Shown here in pieces: positions 37,190 through 46,395 of a stretch of 64,000 bases of DNA. The stretch lies in assembly GCF_029433255.1 (NCBI RefSeq), contig NZ_JAQTHU010000001.1:186001-250000 (forward strand), given 5' to 3'. Made by a program: the position numbers and the translations under genes. This DNA comes from Lactobacillus sp. ESL0791. GTDB lineage: Bacteria > Bacillota > Bacilli > Lactobacillales > Lactobacillaceae. The first letter of the stretch is position 1, and each line of letters begins with the position of its first letter. The notes under the pieces were generated by a model that was given only the letters and a program-made list of their open reading frames with translations, did not search any database and was not told where the DNA came from.

Positions 37190-39076
37190 CTAATTTTCAG
37201 AAAAGGTTAGGGCCGGCTGCCCAGACTGCAGTTGGTCTTTTTCATTAATTATAGCTCTGGTGTTTGCCGTTGAATTAATTAACGTTACGATCACGGTCGG
37301 GTCGTAGCCTTCAGAAGAAATACCGGCAAAATCAACTTTGCAGAGTGTATCACCTTGATTTACTGCACTATCTTTGGCAATTGCGTCGGTAAAATATTTT
37401 CCTTTTAAATCAACAGTATTGATGCCAATGTGGATAAGGTACTGCCGCCCATCCTTGCCGGTAATTCCGTATGCGTGTTTGGTGGGATAGGTTGCGGTGA
37501 CAACACCTGCAACTGGTGCAATAACATTTTGCTTAGTTAATTCAGGAGAAAAAGCCATGCCTTTTCCGAGTGATTCTGATGAAAATACTTCATCGCCGAC
37601 TTTTTTTAAAGAAATAGCTTTTCCAGTGACCGGTGCAATGATGTCTTGGTCGCTCCAAGCTTCAACGTTAGATGTATTTGAAGTGCTGGCAGGAACTGCA
37701 GTCTGCTTGCTTGTCTTTGTGGTAGCAGATTGCGCACTGGCTTCAACACTTGGGTCATAACCGAAAAGATAGGTTAAAATTGCGGCAATAAAGAAGGCAG
37801 CAAAGTAACCAATTACGAATTGCAAAAAGCCGTGTCCGAAGTAAACGGGGAAGCTTGGCACACTGGCAACGGCGACGGCAGTAGCACGTGAGCCGGCAGC
37901 ACCAGCAATGGCACCACCAACTCCGCCACCGATCATAGCCATTAAGAAGGCCCGCTTATATTTTAATGTTACACCGTAAATTGCGGGTTCGGAGATACCG
38001 AAGAAACCCATTAGGGTAGCAGAAGAGGAAATTTTCTTCATATTGGCATCTTTGGTTCTCAGGAAAATACCTAAAGCGGCTCCCGATTGGGAAATAATAC
38101 TTGGGCCAAAAACTGCCAGGATTGTGTCAAAGCCGTACTTTTGAATATTGGAAAAAATAATTGGGAATAAGCCCCAGTGGATGCCGAAAACAACCATTGC
38201 CTGGGCAAAGAAACCAATGAAGCCGCCGGCGATCACTTTGCTTAAGCCGTAAAGATACATGTAGAAGCTGGCAATCCAATCAGCGAGTGCTGAACCAATT
38301 GGACCAAAGACAATAATTGTCAGAGGCACTAGGATTAAGAGTGAGATTAATGGTTCAAAGATGCTTTCAACCGAAGCGGGGATGACCTTTTTTAGAAACT
38401 TTTCCAAGTACGACAGAGTAAAAATTGCAAAGATAATTGGGAAAACGCTGCTCTTAAAAGTAGCAATACCAATTGGAATGTGCATGAATTGAACGGTCTT
38501 GCCATAGAGGGCAGCGATATTAGGGTAAACTAATGCACCACCAATGGTGACTGAAACAAAGATATTGGTTTTGAATTTTTTAGAACAGGTGATGGCTAGA
38601 ATCATCGGCAGGAAGTAGTATAGACTGTCGCCTGCAGCATTAAATATTTCATAAGTACCTGAAGTTGTGCTCATCCATTTTAATGAAGTAAAAATGGACA
38701 ACAATCCTTTGATGATTCCTGAGCCAATTAACACATACAAAATTGGCGTAAAAATGCTGGATACTAAGTCAATTAATGCATTGAAAATATTTTTATGCTT
38801 AGGCTCGGCCTCTGTTTTAGGGGCAGCATCTGTATTCAATATTTCCTTCATTGCATTGTAGACATCAATTACTTTGGGACCAAAAACAATTTGGTATTGG
38901 CCGGCAGCTTGGACAACAGAAATCACACTAGGAATTTTTTCTATTTCTGCTGTCTTAGCTTTACTGTCATCTTTCAAAGTGAAACGCAATCTAGTTGCAC
39001 AATGTGTGTAAGTTAAGACATTGCTTTCACCGCCTAAATCATTTAATAGATTTTGGGCAATTTCTTGATTATTCAA
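37190..39076 (-). CDS. Beta-glucoside-type PTS EIIBCA
   Basis: This 628-residue fused transporter has EIIB (about 1-85, phosphocysteine in THCATRLRF), EIIC (about 100-445), a Ser/Thr-rich linker (about 448-475), and EIIA (about 480-625, phosphohistidine in LIHIGINTVDL). The start is TTG at 39076, behind AAGAAGGAAA. The substrate is probably a beta-glucoside or another disaccharide. No 6-phosphoglycosidase is in this operon; the GH1 enzyme at 23660 or one elsewhere would have to serve. Confidence 0.93.
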   Translation of the reverse strand: MNNQEIAQNLLNDLGGESNVLTYTHCATRLRFTLKDDSKAKTAEIEKIPSVISVVQAAGQYQIVFGPKVIDVYNAMKEILNTDAAPKTEAEPKHKNIFNALIDLVSSIFTPILYVLIGSGIIKGLLSIFTSLKWMSTTSGTYEIFNAAGDSLYYFLPMILAITCSKKFKTNIFVSVTIGGALVYPNIAALYGKTVQFMHIPIGIATFKSSVFPIIFAIFTLSYLEKFLKKVIPASVESIFEPLISLLILVPLTIIVFGPIGSALADWIASFYMYLYGLSKVIAGGFIGFFAQAMVVFGIHWGLFPIIFSNIQKYGFDTILAVFGPSIISQSGAALGIFLRTKDANMKKISSSATLMGFFGISEPAIYGVTLKYKRAFLMAMIGGGVGGAIAGAAGSRATAVAVASVPSFPVYFGHGFLQFVIGYFAAFFIAAILTYLFGYDPSVEASAQSATTKTSKQTAVPASTSNTSNVEAWSDQDIIAPVTGKAISLKKVGDEVFSSESLGKGMAFSPELTKQNVIAPVAGVVTATYPTKHAYGITGKDGRQYLIHIGINTVDLKGKYFTDAIAKDSAVNQGDTLCKVDFAGISSEGYDPTVIVTLINSTANTRAIINEKDQLQSGQPALTFSEN

Positions 39077-39089
39077 TTTATTTCCTTCT

Positions 39090-39929
39090 TTACTTTTGCT
39101 TTAAAATTATTCGTTGGATATGAATTGTTAAATATGATTGTTCGCCAATCGACAATGAGAAATTCTGCGTTTTGAGAATGTATTCTTTTATTTTTTGCAT
39201 ACACTTGAATGCTTGTGGCATTTTTTCCGGTAACTCGGAGTAGAAAAAGACTGCTTCCGAAGTTTGCTTCTCCTTGCTTAATATCCGTTTAGTTAAAAAC
39301 TTCAAATGAATTACAAAACGAGTGTACTCAAGTGAATTTTCGTCATAATCGAGGTTGAAATAATATTTAACAATATTGAGCATATCCGTTACCATCCGGA
39401 TGGATTCACCAACGTCGAAGTTCTGCAGGTTTGTTTTTAGATTATCTGCAATATGAAATGTTAAAAGACGGGCTTCCTCCAGCGGAAGATTAACGTTAAA
39501 TGTCGCGTTTATTTCGTGGACAATCCGCAGTGATTCCTTGTAAATTTTAGGATAAATATCTTTGACTTCCCATAAAAGAGAAGTATTTACATTTTCCTTA
39601 TTGCGATAGCGGGAAATCGTAAAATAAATATGATCAGTTAAAGCAATATAAATATTGTCGTCAAACTTTTCGTTTAAATTGATAGTCAATTCTTTAACTA
39701 TGCGGTCGGTAAAATCCAAATATTGCAGTGGAATAGTTCCTACTATGCTGATCAATTTATTTTGTCTTTCCGCGGAACTCAACTTGTACACTTTTTCCAG
39801 CTTTTCTTCTGCTACTTTATCGCCTCTGTTCTTTTTAAAACCGATGCCCTTGCCAGTTAGAATCTGATCAATCCCGTCTTGACCATAGGCAATAACTGCA
39901 TTATTGTTTAACTTTTTCTTGATAATCAT
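39090..39929 (-). CDS. BglG/LicT-family antiterminator
   Basis: This 279-residue protein has a CAT domain (KKLNNNAVIAYG and ILTGKGIGFKK), then two PRDs, with LTDHIYF in PRD1. AAGGAG precedes the ATG. It probably binds the RAT at 40009-40039, just upstream, and controls its own operon with the PTS and esterase genes. Confidence 0.92.
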   Translation of the reverse strand: MIIKKKLNNNAVIAYGQDGIDQILTGKGIGFKKNRGDKVAEEKLEKVYKLSSAERQNKLISIVGTIPLQYLDFTDRIVKELTINLNEKFDDNIYIALTDHIYFTISRYRNKENVNTSLLWEVKDIYPKIYKESLRIVHEINATFNVNLPLEEARLLTFHIADNLKTNLQNFDVGESIRMVTDMLNIVKYYFNLDYDENSLEYTRFVIHLKFLTKRILSKEKQTSEAVFFYSELPEKMPQAFKCMQKIKEYILKTQNFSLSIGEQSYLTIHIQRIILKQK

Positions 39930-39974
39930 TTCAAGCTCCTTCTGTCATTTGCTTACTCCTTTCACAATAAAAAC

Positions 39975-40039
39975 GAAAAAAGGCCCACCAAACCATCATG
40001 ATTTAGTAGGCCACGCCAGCTTTACCTGTAACTATCCCT
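39975..40039 (-). promoter_or_regulatory. RAT site and terminator of the PTS-esterase operon
   Basis: On the minus strand the RAT reads GGGATAGTTACAGG, a short loop and CTGGCGTGGCC (about 40039 to 40009). It overlaps a terminator, GGCCTAC pairing with GTGGGCC, followed by six T (40012 to 39975). Confidence 0.85.
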
Positions 40040-40055
40040 ATTCGTTTATAGCTAT

Positions 40056-40083
40056 AGTATAACGCTTACAGAAAAATAAGCAA
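40056..40083 (-). promoter_or_regulatory. Promoter of the PTS-esterase operon with a cre-like site
   Basis: Minus-strand TTGCTT (40083-40078) and TATACT (40061-40056) are spaced by 16 bases. TGTAAGCGTTATAC overlaps the -10 region and matches most of the cre consensus, so CcpA control is plausible. Confidence 0.6.
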
Positions 40084-40170
40084 GTAAAATTTTAGGATAT
40101 TTGATATTCTTTTTGTGAATTTTAGCGGTATCATTAATATTGAGACTTGTGACAATAAGGGGGAAGTAAC

Positions 40171-40458
40171 TTGAATCATAAAATTGTAACTTATCCAGCA
40201 ATCTTTAAACCGCTGGAAGATGATATTTATGTTATTAGTTTTCCAGATGTTAAGGGTGCGATTACTGAGGGACAAGGGTTAAAAGATGCGTTAAAAATGG
40301 CTGCAGACACCCTTGCAAGCAGATTATATAATAAGGTGACTCTGCCCAAAAGCAGTGTACCTGATGAAATTGAACTTGCTGATGATGGCTCGTTTGTGGT
40401 TTCGGTTTCTGCCGACCTCACAGAGGCATCACGTGACCGCATGGATTACCAAATTTAA
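40171..40458 (+). CDS. Orphan HicB-like antitoxin
   Basis: This 95-residue protein has the HicB core: TYPAIFKPLEDDIYVISFPDVKGAITEGQGLKDALKMA, here read as separate strands and helix, then LPKSSVPDE. No C-terminal DNA-binding domain is visible and no hicA is encoded next to it. A TTG start at 40171 is used, with AAGGGGGAA in front. It may be a remnant of a lost module, or act alone. A hairpin terminator follows. Confidence 0.75.
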   Translation: MNHKIVTYPAIFKPLEDDIYVISFPDVKGAITEGQGLKDALKMAADTLASRLYNKVTLPKSSVPDEIELADDGSFVVSVSADLTEASRDRMDYQI

Positions 40459-40459
40459 T

Positions 40460-40499
40460 AAAAAAAGACACCCTAAACATTAGGATGCCATTTTTTATT
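40460..40499 (+). terminator. Terminator after the hicB-like gene
   Basis: A stem in which CCTAA pairs with TTAGG is extended by CA/TG and A/T runs, ending in six T. Confidence 0.7.
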
Positions 40500-40539
40500 A
40501 ACTTGTTCCAAGAGCAATTATACTTAAGGAACAAGTTAA
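40498..40539. repeat. 12-base perfect inverted repeat
   Basis: TTAACTTGTTCC (40498-40509) and GGAACAAGTTAA (40528-40539) are exact complements with an 18-base spacer. No T run follows. It could be an operator, a cruciform, or the end of a lost element. Confidence 0.75.
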
Positions 40540-40709
40540 GTATATTATAACAAAGGGAAATTTACAATAATTCTGTTTAAATGATTTAGTCCAATTTTAG
40601 CAATTATTTGTTATATAACATGATGTTAAGTGATGGAATTGCTAAGAAAAATTGACACTCACCCTTATAAAGTGCTATTTTTATAGAGGGAGAAAGTTTG
40701 GGGTGAAAT

Positions 40710-41279
40710 ATGCAAACAATTGAAAATTCCTTTCTGCAAGCATCTGTTGCCGAAAATGGCGCACAAATAACAGATCTTGTTTTAAAAAACGCCCAATTTG
40801 ATTATTTTAAGGATAATAATGCGCAGCAAAAAATAACAATTGCTTTTCCAGCAATCAGCAGCGAAAAAGATTGGGCGGCTTTATTACCATGGACGGTTGT
40901 TGATAAGGGCGATACCCATGTCAGCCTTACTTTGATTGATACCAAAGAAAGCTATCAGGTTTTTCCGTATCATTTTGAAGTTGTGATTACGTATGAGCTT
41001 GAGGGCAATCAGCTGAAAGTCGGTTTCTTTTTACGAAATAATTCACATAAGGAGATGCCGTTTTCGCTGACAGCAATTGTTCCAATTATTGCTGGCTGGA
41101 CCAGCAGTGGCGAAATTAATGGGGTTACGTTAACCAAAAAGAAGGACTACCAGCTGAAGCTCGCATCCGTAGACTTTGCTTTGGCTGTAAAAGACAAAAG
41201 TGTAATTGCTGCGGCTGATAATTTGACTTTGGCTGCCGACAGCAACCAGCGTTTTACTTTGACCCTAATGTTAAGTTGA
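40710..41279 (+). CDS. Short aldose-1-epimerase-like protein
   Basis: This 189-residue protein resembles the first part of galactose mutarotases (LacX-like): a start with ENSFLQASVAENGAQI, then FPYHFEVVITYELEGNQLKVGF, which is the usual beta-sandwich signature. True GalM/LacX proteins have about 290-350 residues. The catalytic histidine pair typical of the family is not evident. It may bind a sugar without epimerising it or be a reduced relic. It is a single-gene unit upstream of the LCP gene. Confidence 0.65.
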   Translation: MQTIENSFLQASVAENGAQITDLVLKNAQFDYFKDNNAQQKITIAFPAISSEKDWAALLPWTVVDKGDTHVSLTLIDTKESYQVFPYHFEVVITYELEGNQLKVGFFLRNNSHKEMPFSLTAIVPIIAGWTSSGEINGVTLTKKKDYQLKLASVDFALAVKDKSVIAAADNLTLAADSNQRFTLTLMLS

Positions 41280-41378
41280 AGAATGTAATGATTTTAATAA
41301 GATATCGAAAGCAAATCAGCAGTGATTTGCTTTTTTTGTTATAATACGTTCATTGTCAATTGACACACAGGTAATAAT

Positions 41379-42485
41379 ATGAAGAATAACGATAACCATC
41401 CGGGGAAATCTCGAGTTGAATTGCATGCGAAAGATTACCGCGTAAAGCATCGGGTTTTAATTCGCATTCTGGCAGTACTGGTAGCACTTGTTACTGCGAC
41501 TGCTGTTTATTCAGCTTATATTTATTTTAAAACAAAAAAGACAGCCGACAGCGTGTATGACAATAACAATCGCGTTGAAATAAGGGACGGCGAATTTAAC
41601 GGTAAAAATAAGTTTGCAGTGTTATTAATGGGCACGGATACGGGTGCGTTTGACCGCAAAGAAAAAATCGGCAACACCGATACGATAATTTTAACGGCAG
41701 TCAATCCTCAGAAGAAACGCTACACATTAATGTCAGTTCCGCGCGACACGATGGCGCAGATGGTTGGAACCAAAAATTTTCAGGCTGAAAAGATCAACGC
41801 GGCATACCCAATTGGCGGCGCCAAGATGGCAATGACCAGTGTTTCCAAACTGCTTGCAGTACCGGTTAAATATTATGCGATTGTCAACATGGAGGGGATT
41901 ATGAAGATTATCCACTATGTTGGCGGAATTGATATCAGACCGACTTTGACTTTTGCCTACGGCGGATATTCTTTTCAAAAGGGACAGCTCACCCATATGA
42001 GCGGCGCAAGCGCCTTGGCCTATTCCCGCATGCGTTATGATGATCCTGATGGTGATTATGGCCGGCAAGCGCGCCAGCGGCAGGTAATTACTACTTTGGT
42101 AGAAAAAACCATCTCACTGAATTCGCTGTCCAAGATTGATGCAATTTTAGAAGCCATTGCCGGCAACGTGAAAACCAACCTAACATTTGATGCGCTGCGG
42201 CAGATTGTTCTTAATTACCGCGGCTGTGCCCGGACAGTTAAAAATGACTATCTCCATGGCAGCAATGTGACAATTGACGGAAGTGCATACCAAGTTCAGT
42301 CCACTACAGAGCTGCAGCGTGTTTCGGATTATTTACGCGGTGAATTAGGACTTAAGAAGCAGTTGCTGAATAATAATGAAACTTACCAAAATCAGCGCAA
42401 TATTGCTAATGGCTTTAGTTTTAAAAATCCAACTGCACAAAATTATAATATTTACGATGATTATGTTGAAGAGGGTGATAATTAA
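41379..42485 (+). CDS. LytR-CpsA-Psr (LCP) family cell-wall ligase
   Basis: LCP proteins attach teichoic acids or polysaccharides from undecaprenyl phosphate to peptidoglycan. The 368-residue protein has a short cytoplasmic N-terminus, one membrane anchor (about 30-50), and an outer catalytic domain with LLMGTD, TDTIILTAVN, MSVPRDT, VNMEGI and YSRMRY...GRQARQ, family motifs with the pyrophosphate-binding arginines. The ATG stop overlaps the next gene by one base. Its neighbours are also envelope genes. Confidence 0.93.
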   Translation: MKNNDNHPGKSRVELHAKDYRVKHRVLIRILAVLVALVTATAVYSAYIYFKTKKTADSVYDNNNRVEIRDGEFNGKNKFAVLLMGTDTGAFDRKEKIGNTDTIILTAVNPQKKRYTLMSVPRDTMAQMVGTKNFQAEKINAAYPIGGAKMAMTSVSKLLAVPVKYYAIVNMEGIMKIIHYVGGIDIRPTLTFAYGGYSFQKGQLTHMSGASALAYSRMRYDDPDGDYGRQARQRQVITTLVEKTISLNSLSKIDAILEAIAGNVKTNLTFDALRQIVLNYRGCARTVKNDYLHGSNVTIDGSAYQVQSTTELQRVSDYLRGELGLKKQLLNNNETYQNQRNIANGFSFKNPTAQNYNIYDDYVEEGDN

Positions 42486-43105
42486 TGGCACGGGTGTGGT
42501 CAATTTTAATTGGTTACTTATTCGGCAATATCCTGTTTGCAATGATTATTGGCCGGTTTGTTTTTCACAGCGATCCGACCAAAGTGGGTTCGGGTAATCC
42601 TGGAACCGCTAATATTGGTGCCGTTTACGGCAAGAAATGGGGGGTCATCACCTGTCTGGGCGATTTTTTAAAAACCTTTCTGGCCTTGCTGCTTGTCTTT
42701 TTCCTTTTGCCAGGGAAAATTAATTTAGCATATGCTGGCTTAGGTGTAGTTCTTGGGCACTGCTTTCCCGTCTTAAACGATTTTAAGGGCGGAAAGGGCG
42801 TTGCGGTTGCTGCCCTCCTCGCCCTGATTTATGATTTACCGGCCGGAATTATCACCTTGCTGATCGCTTTATTTTTAATAATTATTATGAAAAATTTGAC
42901 GATTCCGCCGCTGGTCTTTATTATTTTGTTTAGTGGCTATGAACTGGTAAAGATGCAGGAAGCAGGTGTGGTCTTTTCTTTGATTGCCATCATCATGGCC
43001 TGGCAATTTCGGCATGACCTTGTGGCTTTCTTTACGGGTCATGGCAAAAAAGTTGATATTTTGTCCACAATCAAAAAACGATGGGGCAGCAAGACTCAAT
43101 CGTGA
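42485..43105 (+). CDS. PlsY-family glycerol-3-phosphate acyltransferase (divergent)
   Basis: This 206-residue membrane protein has about five hydrophobic segments and PlsY motifs GSGNPGTANIG (near 36), GDFLKT near 60, and GHCFPVLNDFKGGKGVA (one motif, near 96). PlsY uses acyl phosphate to acylate glycerol 3-phosphate. Its position between an LCP gene and an LTA-synthase-like gene, and differences from usual lactobacillar PlsY, suggest a second copy or specialised role. It overlaps the LCP stop by one base. Confidence 0.85.
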   Translation: MARVWSILIGYLFGNILFAMIIGRFVFHSDPTKVGSGNPGTANIGAVYGKKWGVITCLGDFLKTFLALLLVFFLLPGKINLAYAGLGVVLGHCFPVLNDFKGGKGVAVAALLALIYDLPAGIITLLIALFLIIIMKNLTIPPLVFIILFSGYELVKMQEAGVVFSLIAIIMAWQFRHDLVAFFTGHGKKVDILSTIKKRWGSKTQS

Positions 43106-43140
43106 AACAGCAATTTTTAGTAGGGATATAAACTAGGAAA

Positions 43141-46110
43141 ATGAATAAAAATAAGAAATCATCAACAGTCATTCAAATTATTTGTTTGCTCGCTGCGGCT
43201 TTCTTTATGCTGCTGCAAATGTATAGTTTTCGGGGAGCAGCAGGTAAGGCACATTTTGCGTTTTTGCGCTTTTTGCCGCAGATGGCCCATAATGCGACCT
43301 TAATTCTGGTACCCATGGTCTTTGGTGCGGTTTTCAGCAAGAAAAAAGTCCATCCAAGTGAAAGCTTTAGGTATTGGGCAATTGCCTTTGTCACGTTAAT
43401 TGTCTATTACCTGCTCTTTTTCTTGAAATCTCCGTGGCACTTTAATATGTGGCGTGTTTTTGGGGCATTGTTTCCGATTATCACCAGCACTTCGGTTCTC
43501 TTGTCAGGCTTGATTTTTAGTCTGTTGGTGCAGCCGTCTTTGCTTGAACTGCAGCATAAGCTGACAACCAAGCAGAATTTATTGGTACTTAGCACTCTCA
43601 GCCTGCTGGGTTTTGCTCTCAGTGCTGGCACGCTTCCCTTTATTTACTCAATTTATGGCTTCTATTTGATTTTGTTCTTTGCTTGGGGCATGTTTTTAGC
43701 AAATGTTAAGGTTAGCGGCAAGCTGGTCAGATATTCAATTTTGGCCGGATTAATTTCCTTTGTTGTGGTTGTAATTGGGGTATCGGGTTTTGATGCCGTC
43801 TATTGGTCGCAAGTTATTGCCGGTAGTGGCGGTAACTGGAATAATCAATTCTTGAATAACCCGTCTTCACCATTTATGTTGCTGCTGGTTATTGCGGTTT
43901 TTCTTGTTTTCAAGAAAGTTATCGTCAGCTTTAATCAGGTTCAGCTGCGTTACCTTATTCCAGTAATTATCTTTATGGATGCGCCGATTTCAGCGTCATT
44001 CATGAACTCATTCCGCTTCACAGGTTCATCGCTTGTCAACAAAATGCTGATGATGATCCTGCTGCTGATTGTTGCAATTGCCTGGGGGCTGTTGTGCCAC
44101 CAGTACTTGTTTAAACTGCAGCCGTTTGCGCAGATTGTGACTTATTTAGAGCACCATGACAATCTGGTTGAGGATTTACAGGTCGCTGCCAACAAAGTCT
44201 GGAAATGGCTGGTAGCTCATCGAATTAATCTTTACACATGGGCCTGGTTTTACATTCTGAGTTTTGCCTCGTTCTTAATTGAATCGGACAATTTTAGAAT
44301 TCAGATCGGCACGGATAAGAATATTAACGCGATTGTATACCTGCTGGGCACGCACTTCTTTGCCATTATTTTAACAGCAATTTTCCTTGATGCCTTGTTC
44401 TCAATTCTGTACTTCGTGACGACACGCTACTGGACCTCTACTACCATTGTCAGCATTTTGGCTATTGGCTGGGCCGTTGCCAATAAAATTAAGCTGACGC
44501 TGCGAGCAGAACCAATCTATCCTTCAGAACTCAGTGAAATTGTCAATTGGCGCACGCTCTTGCCGATGGTGGGCAAGAAACTAGTCATCATCATTTTAGT
44601 GGCGCTAGTGGTTGTGGTTGCTATTGATGTTTTCCTTGAGTTGAAAGTTAAAATTCCAAAGAAAGGTTCGTGGAAAAAACGCGGTATTTGGGCACTTTTG
44701 AGCCTGCTGCTGTTTATGACGCCGTTGCGCTTTAACCATGACAGCGGAATTATTTACCGGATCAACCGGGGCTTTGACAATAAGCAGATCTTCAGAAACC
44801 CGGAACGTGACATTCAGGTTAACGGACCAATTTTAAACTTCTTGAATTATATAGACCTACAGGTCATGGATAAGCCGACCAATTATTCGAAGGCAGCAAT
44901 TAATCGCTTGGATAAAAAATATCAGGGGGTTGCTGCCCAGATTAATAAGACGAGAAGCAATGACGTTGCTAAACAGACCGTGATTTTTAACTTGAGTGAG
45001 AGTTTTGTTGATCCTAGCACCTTCCCGGAGATTCGGATTGATAAAACTGCGCCAAATCCGGTTAAGTTTATCCAGTCGATGAAGCCACGTTCAACTTACG
45101 GAACGATGCTCAGTGCCGGTTATGGCGGCGGCACGGCCGACATGGAGTGGGAAACTCTGACAGGCTTTAACATGGGGATGTTTAAGTCCAGCCTGACACC
45201 TTATGTTCAAGTTGTTCCGAATTATGATTTTTACCCAACTATTGGAATGAACTTTAATTACAAGTCAGCAATTCACCCGTTTATTGGGACTTATTACTCG
45301 CGGGTGGAAGACTATCACCGCTTTAAGTTTAATAAGTTTGTCTATGTTGGTTCAAAATATCAAATAATTGACCAAAAGAAGTTAGGAAAGAATGAGTATA
45401 ATTCCGACTTTACAACTTATGCTAACGGTTTGCGGCAAATCAATGCGCGTCAAGGCGGGCAGTTTATCAACCTGATCTCGATTCAGAACCATATGCCATA
45501 TAATGATTGGTATCCGAAGAATGAATATCTGGGCAAGATCTCTGGTAAATTGTTTAATTCAGCAGCGGTTCGGGCACAGATGGAAACCTATGTGAAGGGA
45601 ACTCAGTACACGGATCAGGCGGTCAAGAAATTTATTGGACAAATTGATAAAATTCAGAAACCAATCACGCTTGTCTTTTACGGCGACCATTATCCAAGTA
45701 TTTTGTCACAGAGCTATACCACGGAATATCCGGTACAAATGCACTCAACGCGTTACTTTATTTATTCGAACAAGTACGCACGGGAACATGGTGCCAAGGA
45801 AAAACTAGGAACAAAAGAGAATGAGTTCGTTAATTCCAGTGATTTCATTGCCATGATGCTTGAGCAGACTAATTCGAAAGTTACGCCATACCAAGCTTTG
45901 CTGACGGAAATTCACCAAAAGCTTCCAGCTATCACAATTAACTTTGACGGCGGCAAGGGCTTTGAACTGGTTAATAAACGGGGCGAGATTGTCGATCCGA
46001 AGAGTTTGTCCAAGAAGCAACAAGCGATTCTGAAAGATTATGAGTTAATCCAGTATGATATGACTGCCGGGAAAGCTTATGGATTAAAGGCTAAGGGCTT
46101 TTACAAGTAA
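43141..46110 (+). CDS. LTA-synthase-like sulfatase-fold transferase with an extra N-terminal membrane domain
   Basis: This is a 989-residue envelope enzyme. The C-terminal outer domain (about 600-950) is the LtaS/alkaline-phosphatase fold with metal and catalytic residues E620 in NLSESF, T665 in GGGTADMEWE, N/H in SIQNHMPY, and D849-H850 in FYGDHYPS. LtaS enzymes move glycerol phosphate or similar groups onto teichoic acids or glycans. The usual enzyme has about 650-700 residues with five membrane segments. Here about 340 residues with some ten extra membrane segments lie in front, recalling an acyltransferase-3-like bundle, though no key histidine is seen. It probably modifies a surface polymer. 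Confidence 0.85.
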   Translation: MNKNKKSSTVIQIICLLAAAFFMLLQMYSFRGAAGKAHFAFLRFLPQMAHNATLILVPMVFGAVFSKKKVHPSESFRYWAIAFVTLIVYYLLFFLKSPWHFNMWRVFGALFPIITSTSVLLSGLIFSLLVQPSLLELQHKLTTKQNLLVLSTLSLLGFALSAGTLPFIYSIYGFYLILFFAWGMFLANVKVSGKLVRYSILAGLISFVVVVIGVSGFDAVYWSQVIAGSGGNWNNQFLNNPSSPFMLLLVIAVFLVFKKVIVSFNQVQLRYLIPVIIFMDAPISASFMNSFRFTGSSLVNKMLMMILLLIVAIAWGLLCHQYLFKLQPFAQIVTYLEHHDNLVEDLQVAANKVWKWLVAHRINLYTWAWFYILSFASFLIESDNFRIQIGTDKNINAIVYLLGTHFFAIILTAIFLDALFSILYFVTTRYWTSTTIVSILAIGWAVANKIKLTLRAEPIYPSELSEIVNWRTLLPMVGKKLVIIILVALVVVVAIDVFLELKVKIPKKGSWKKRGIWALLSLLLFMTPLRFNHDSGIIYRINRGFDNKQIFRNPERDIQVNGPILNFLNYIDLQVMDKPTNYSKAAINRLDKKYQGVAAQINKTRSNDVAKQTVIFNLSESFVDPSTFPEIRIDKTAPNPVKFIQSMKPRSTYGTMLSAGYGGGTADMEWETLTGFNMGMFKSSLTPYVQVVPNYDFYPTIGMNFNYKSAIHPFIGTYYSRVEDYHRFKFNKFVYVGSKYQIIDQKKLGKNEYNSDFTTYANGLRQINARQGGQFINLISIQNHMPYNDWYPKNEYLGKISGKLFNSAAVRAQMETYVKGTQYTDQAVKKFIGQIDKIQKPITLVFYGDHYPSILSQSYTTEYPVQMHSTRYFIYSNKYAREHGAKEKLGTKENEFVNSSDFIAMMLEQTNSKVTPYQALLTEIHQKLPAITINFDGGKGFELVNKRGEIVDPKSLSKKQQAILKDYELIQYDMTAGKAYGLKAKGFYK

Positions 46111-46140
46111 TTTTTAATTACTACTGATTGCAATTTGTGA

Positions 46141-46169
46141 TTGCTAACTTTGATTAGTTATACTATAAT
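46141..46169 (+). promoter_or_regulatory. Promoter of the tyrS T-box leader
   Basis: TTGCTA (46141-46146) and TATAAT (46164-46169) are spaced by 17 bases. Confidence 0.75.
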
Positions 46170-46175
46170 CATTAT

Positions 46176-46378
46176 CATAAATGAGTAGTTGCTTAACTCA
46201 GTGTTAAAGAAAACTAGTGGTTGCTGGAAACTAGGCAGGTTAAGTTAATGAAATACTGTGGGGTTGTTCCCGTAAAAACTATTATGAGGCACCATTTGGT
46301 GCAAACGTGGGTGGTACCACGGCTAAGAGAAAATAATTTGGTCGTCCCTAGATTCTTCGGAATCTAGGGACGTTTTTG
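46176..46378 (+). promoter_or_regulatory. Tyrosine T-box leader
   Basis: The T-box proper GGGTGGTACCACGG is at about 46309-46322. A terminator follows with CGTCCCTAGATTC pairing with GAATCTAGGGACG and a T run (46343-46378). In the stem I region, GAAATACTG places a TAC tyrosine codon at 46254-46256, fitting as specifier. Uncharged tRNA-Tyr would prevent termination before tyrS. Confidence 0.93.
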
Positions 46379-46395
46379 TTTTGACGGAGGAAAAA

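Noticed and set aside
42485..43105. Calling the acyltransferase plainly as the housekeeping plsY
   Set aside because: Motifs fit the family but position and divergence suggest another copy may exist; no symbol was given.
46381..46395. TTG start for tyrS
   Set aside because: It falls right after the T-box terminator and ahead of the SD, so ATG 46396 is better.
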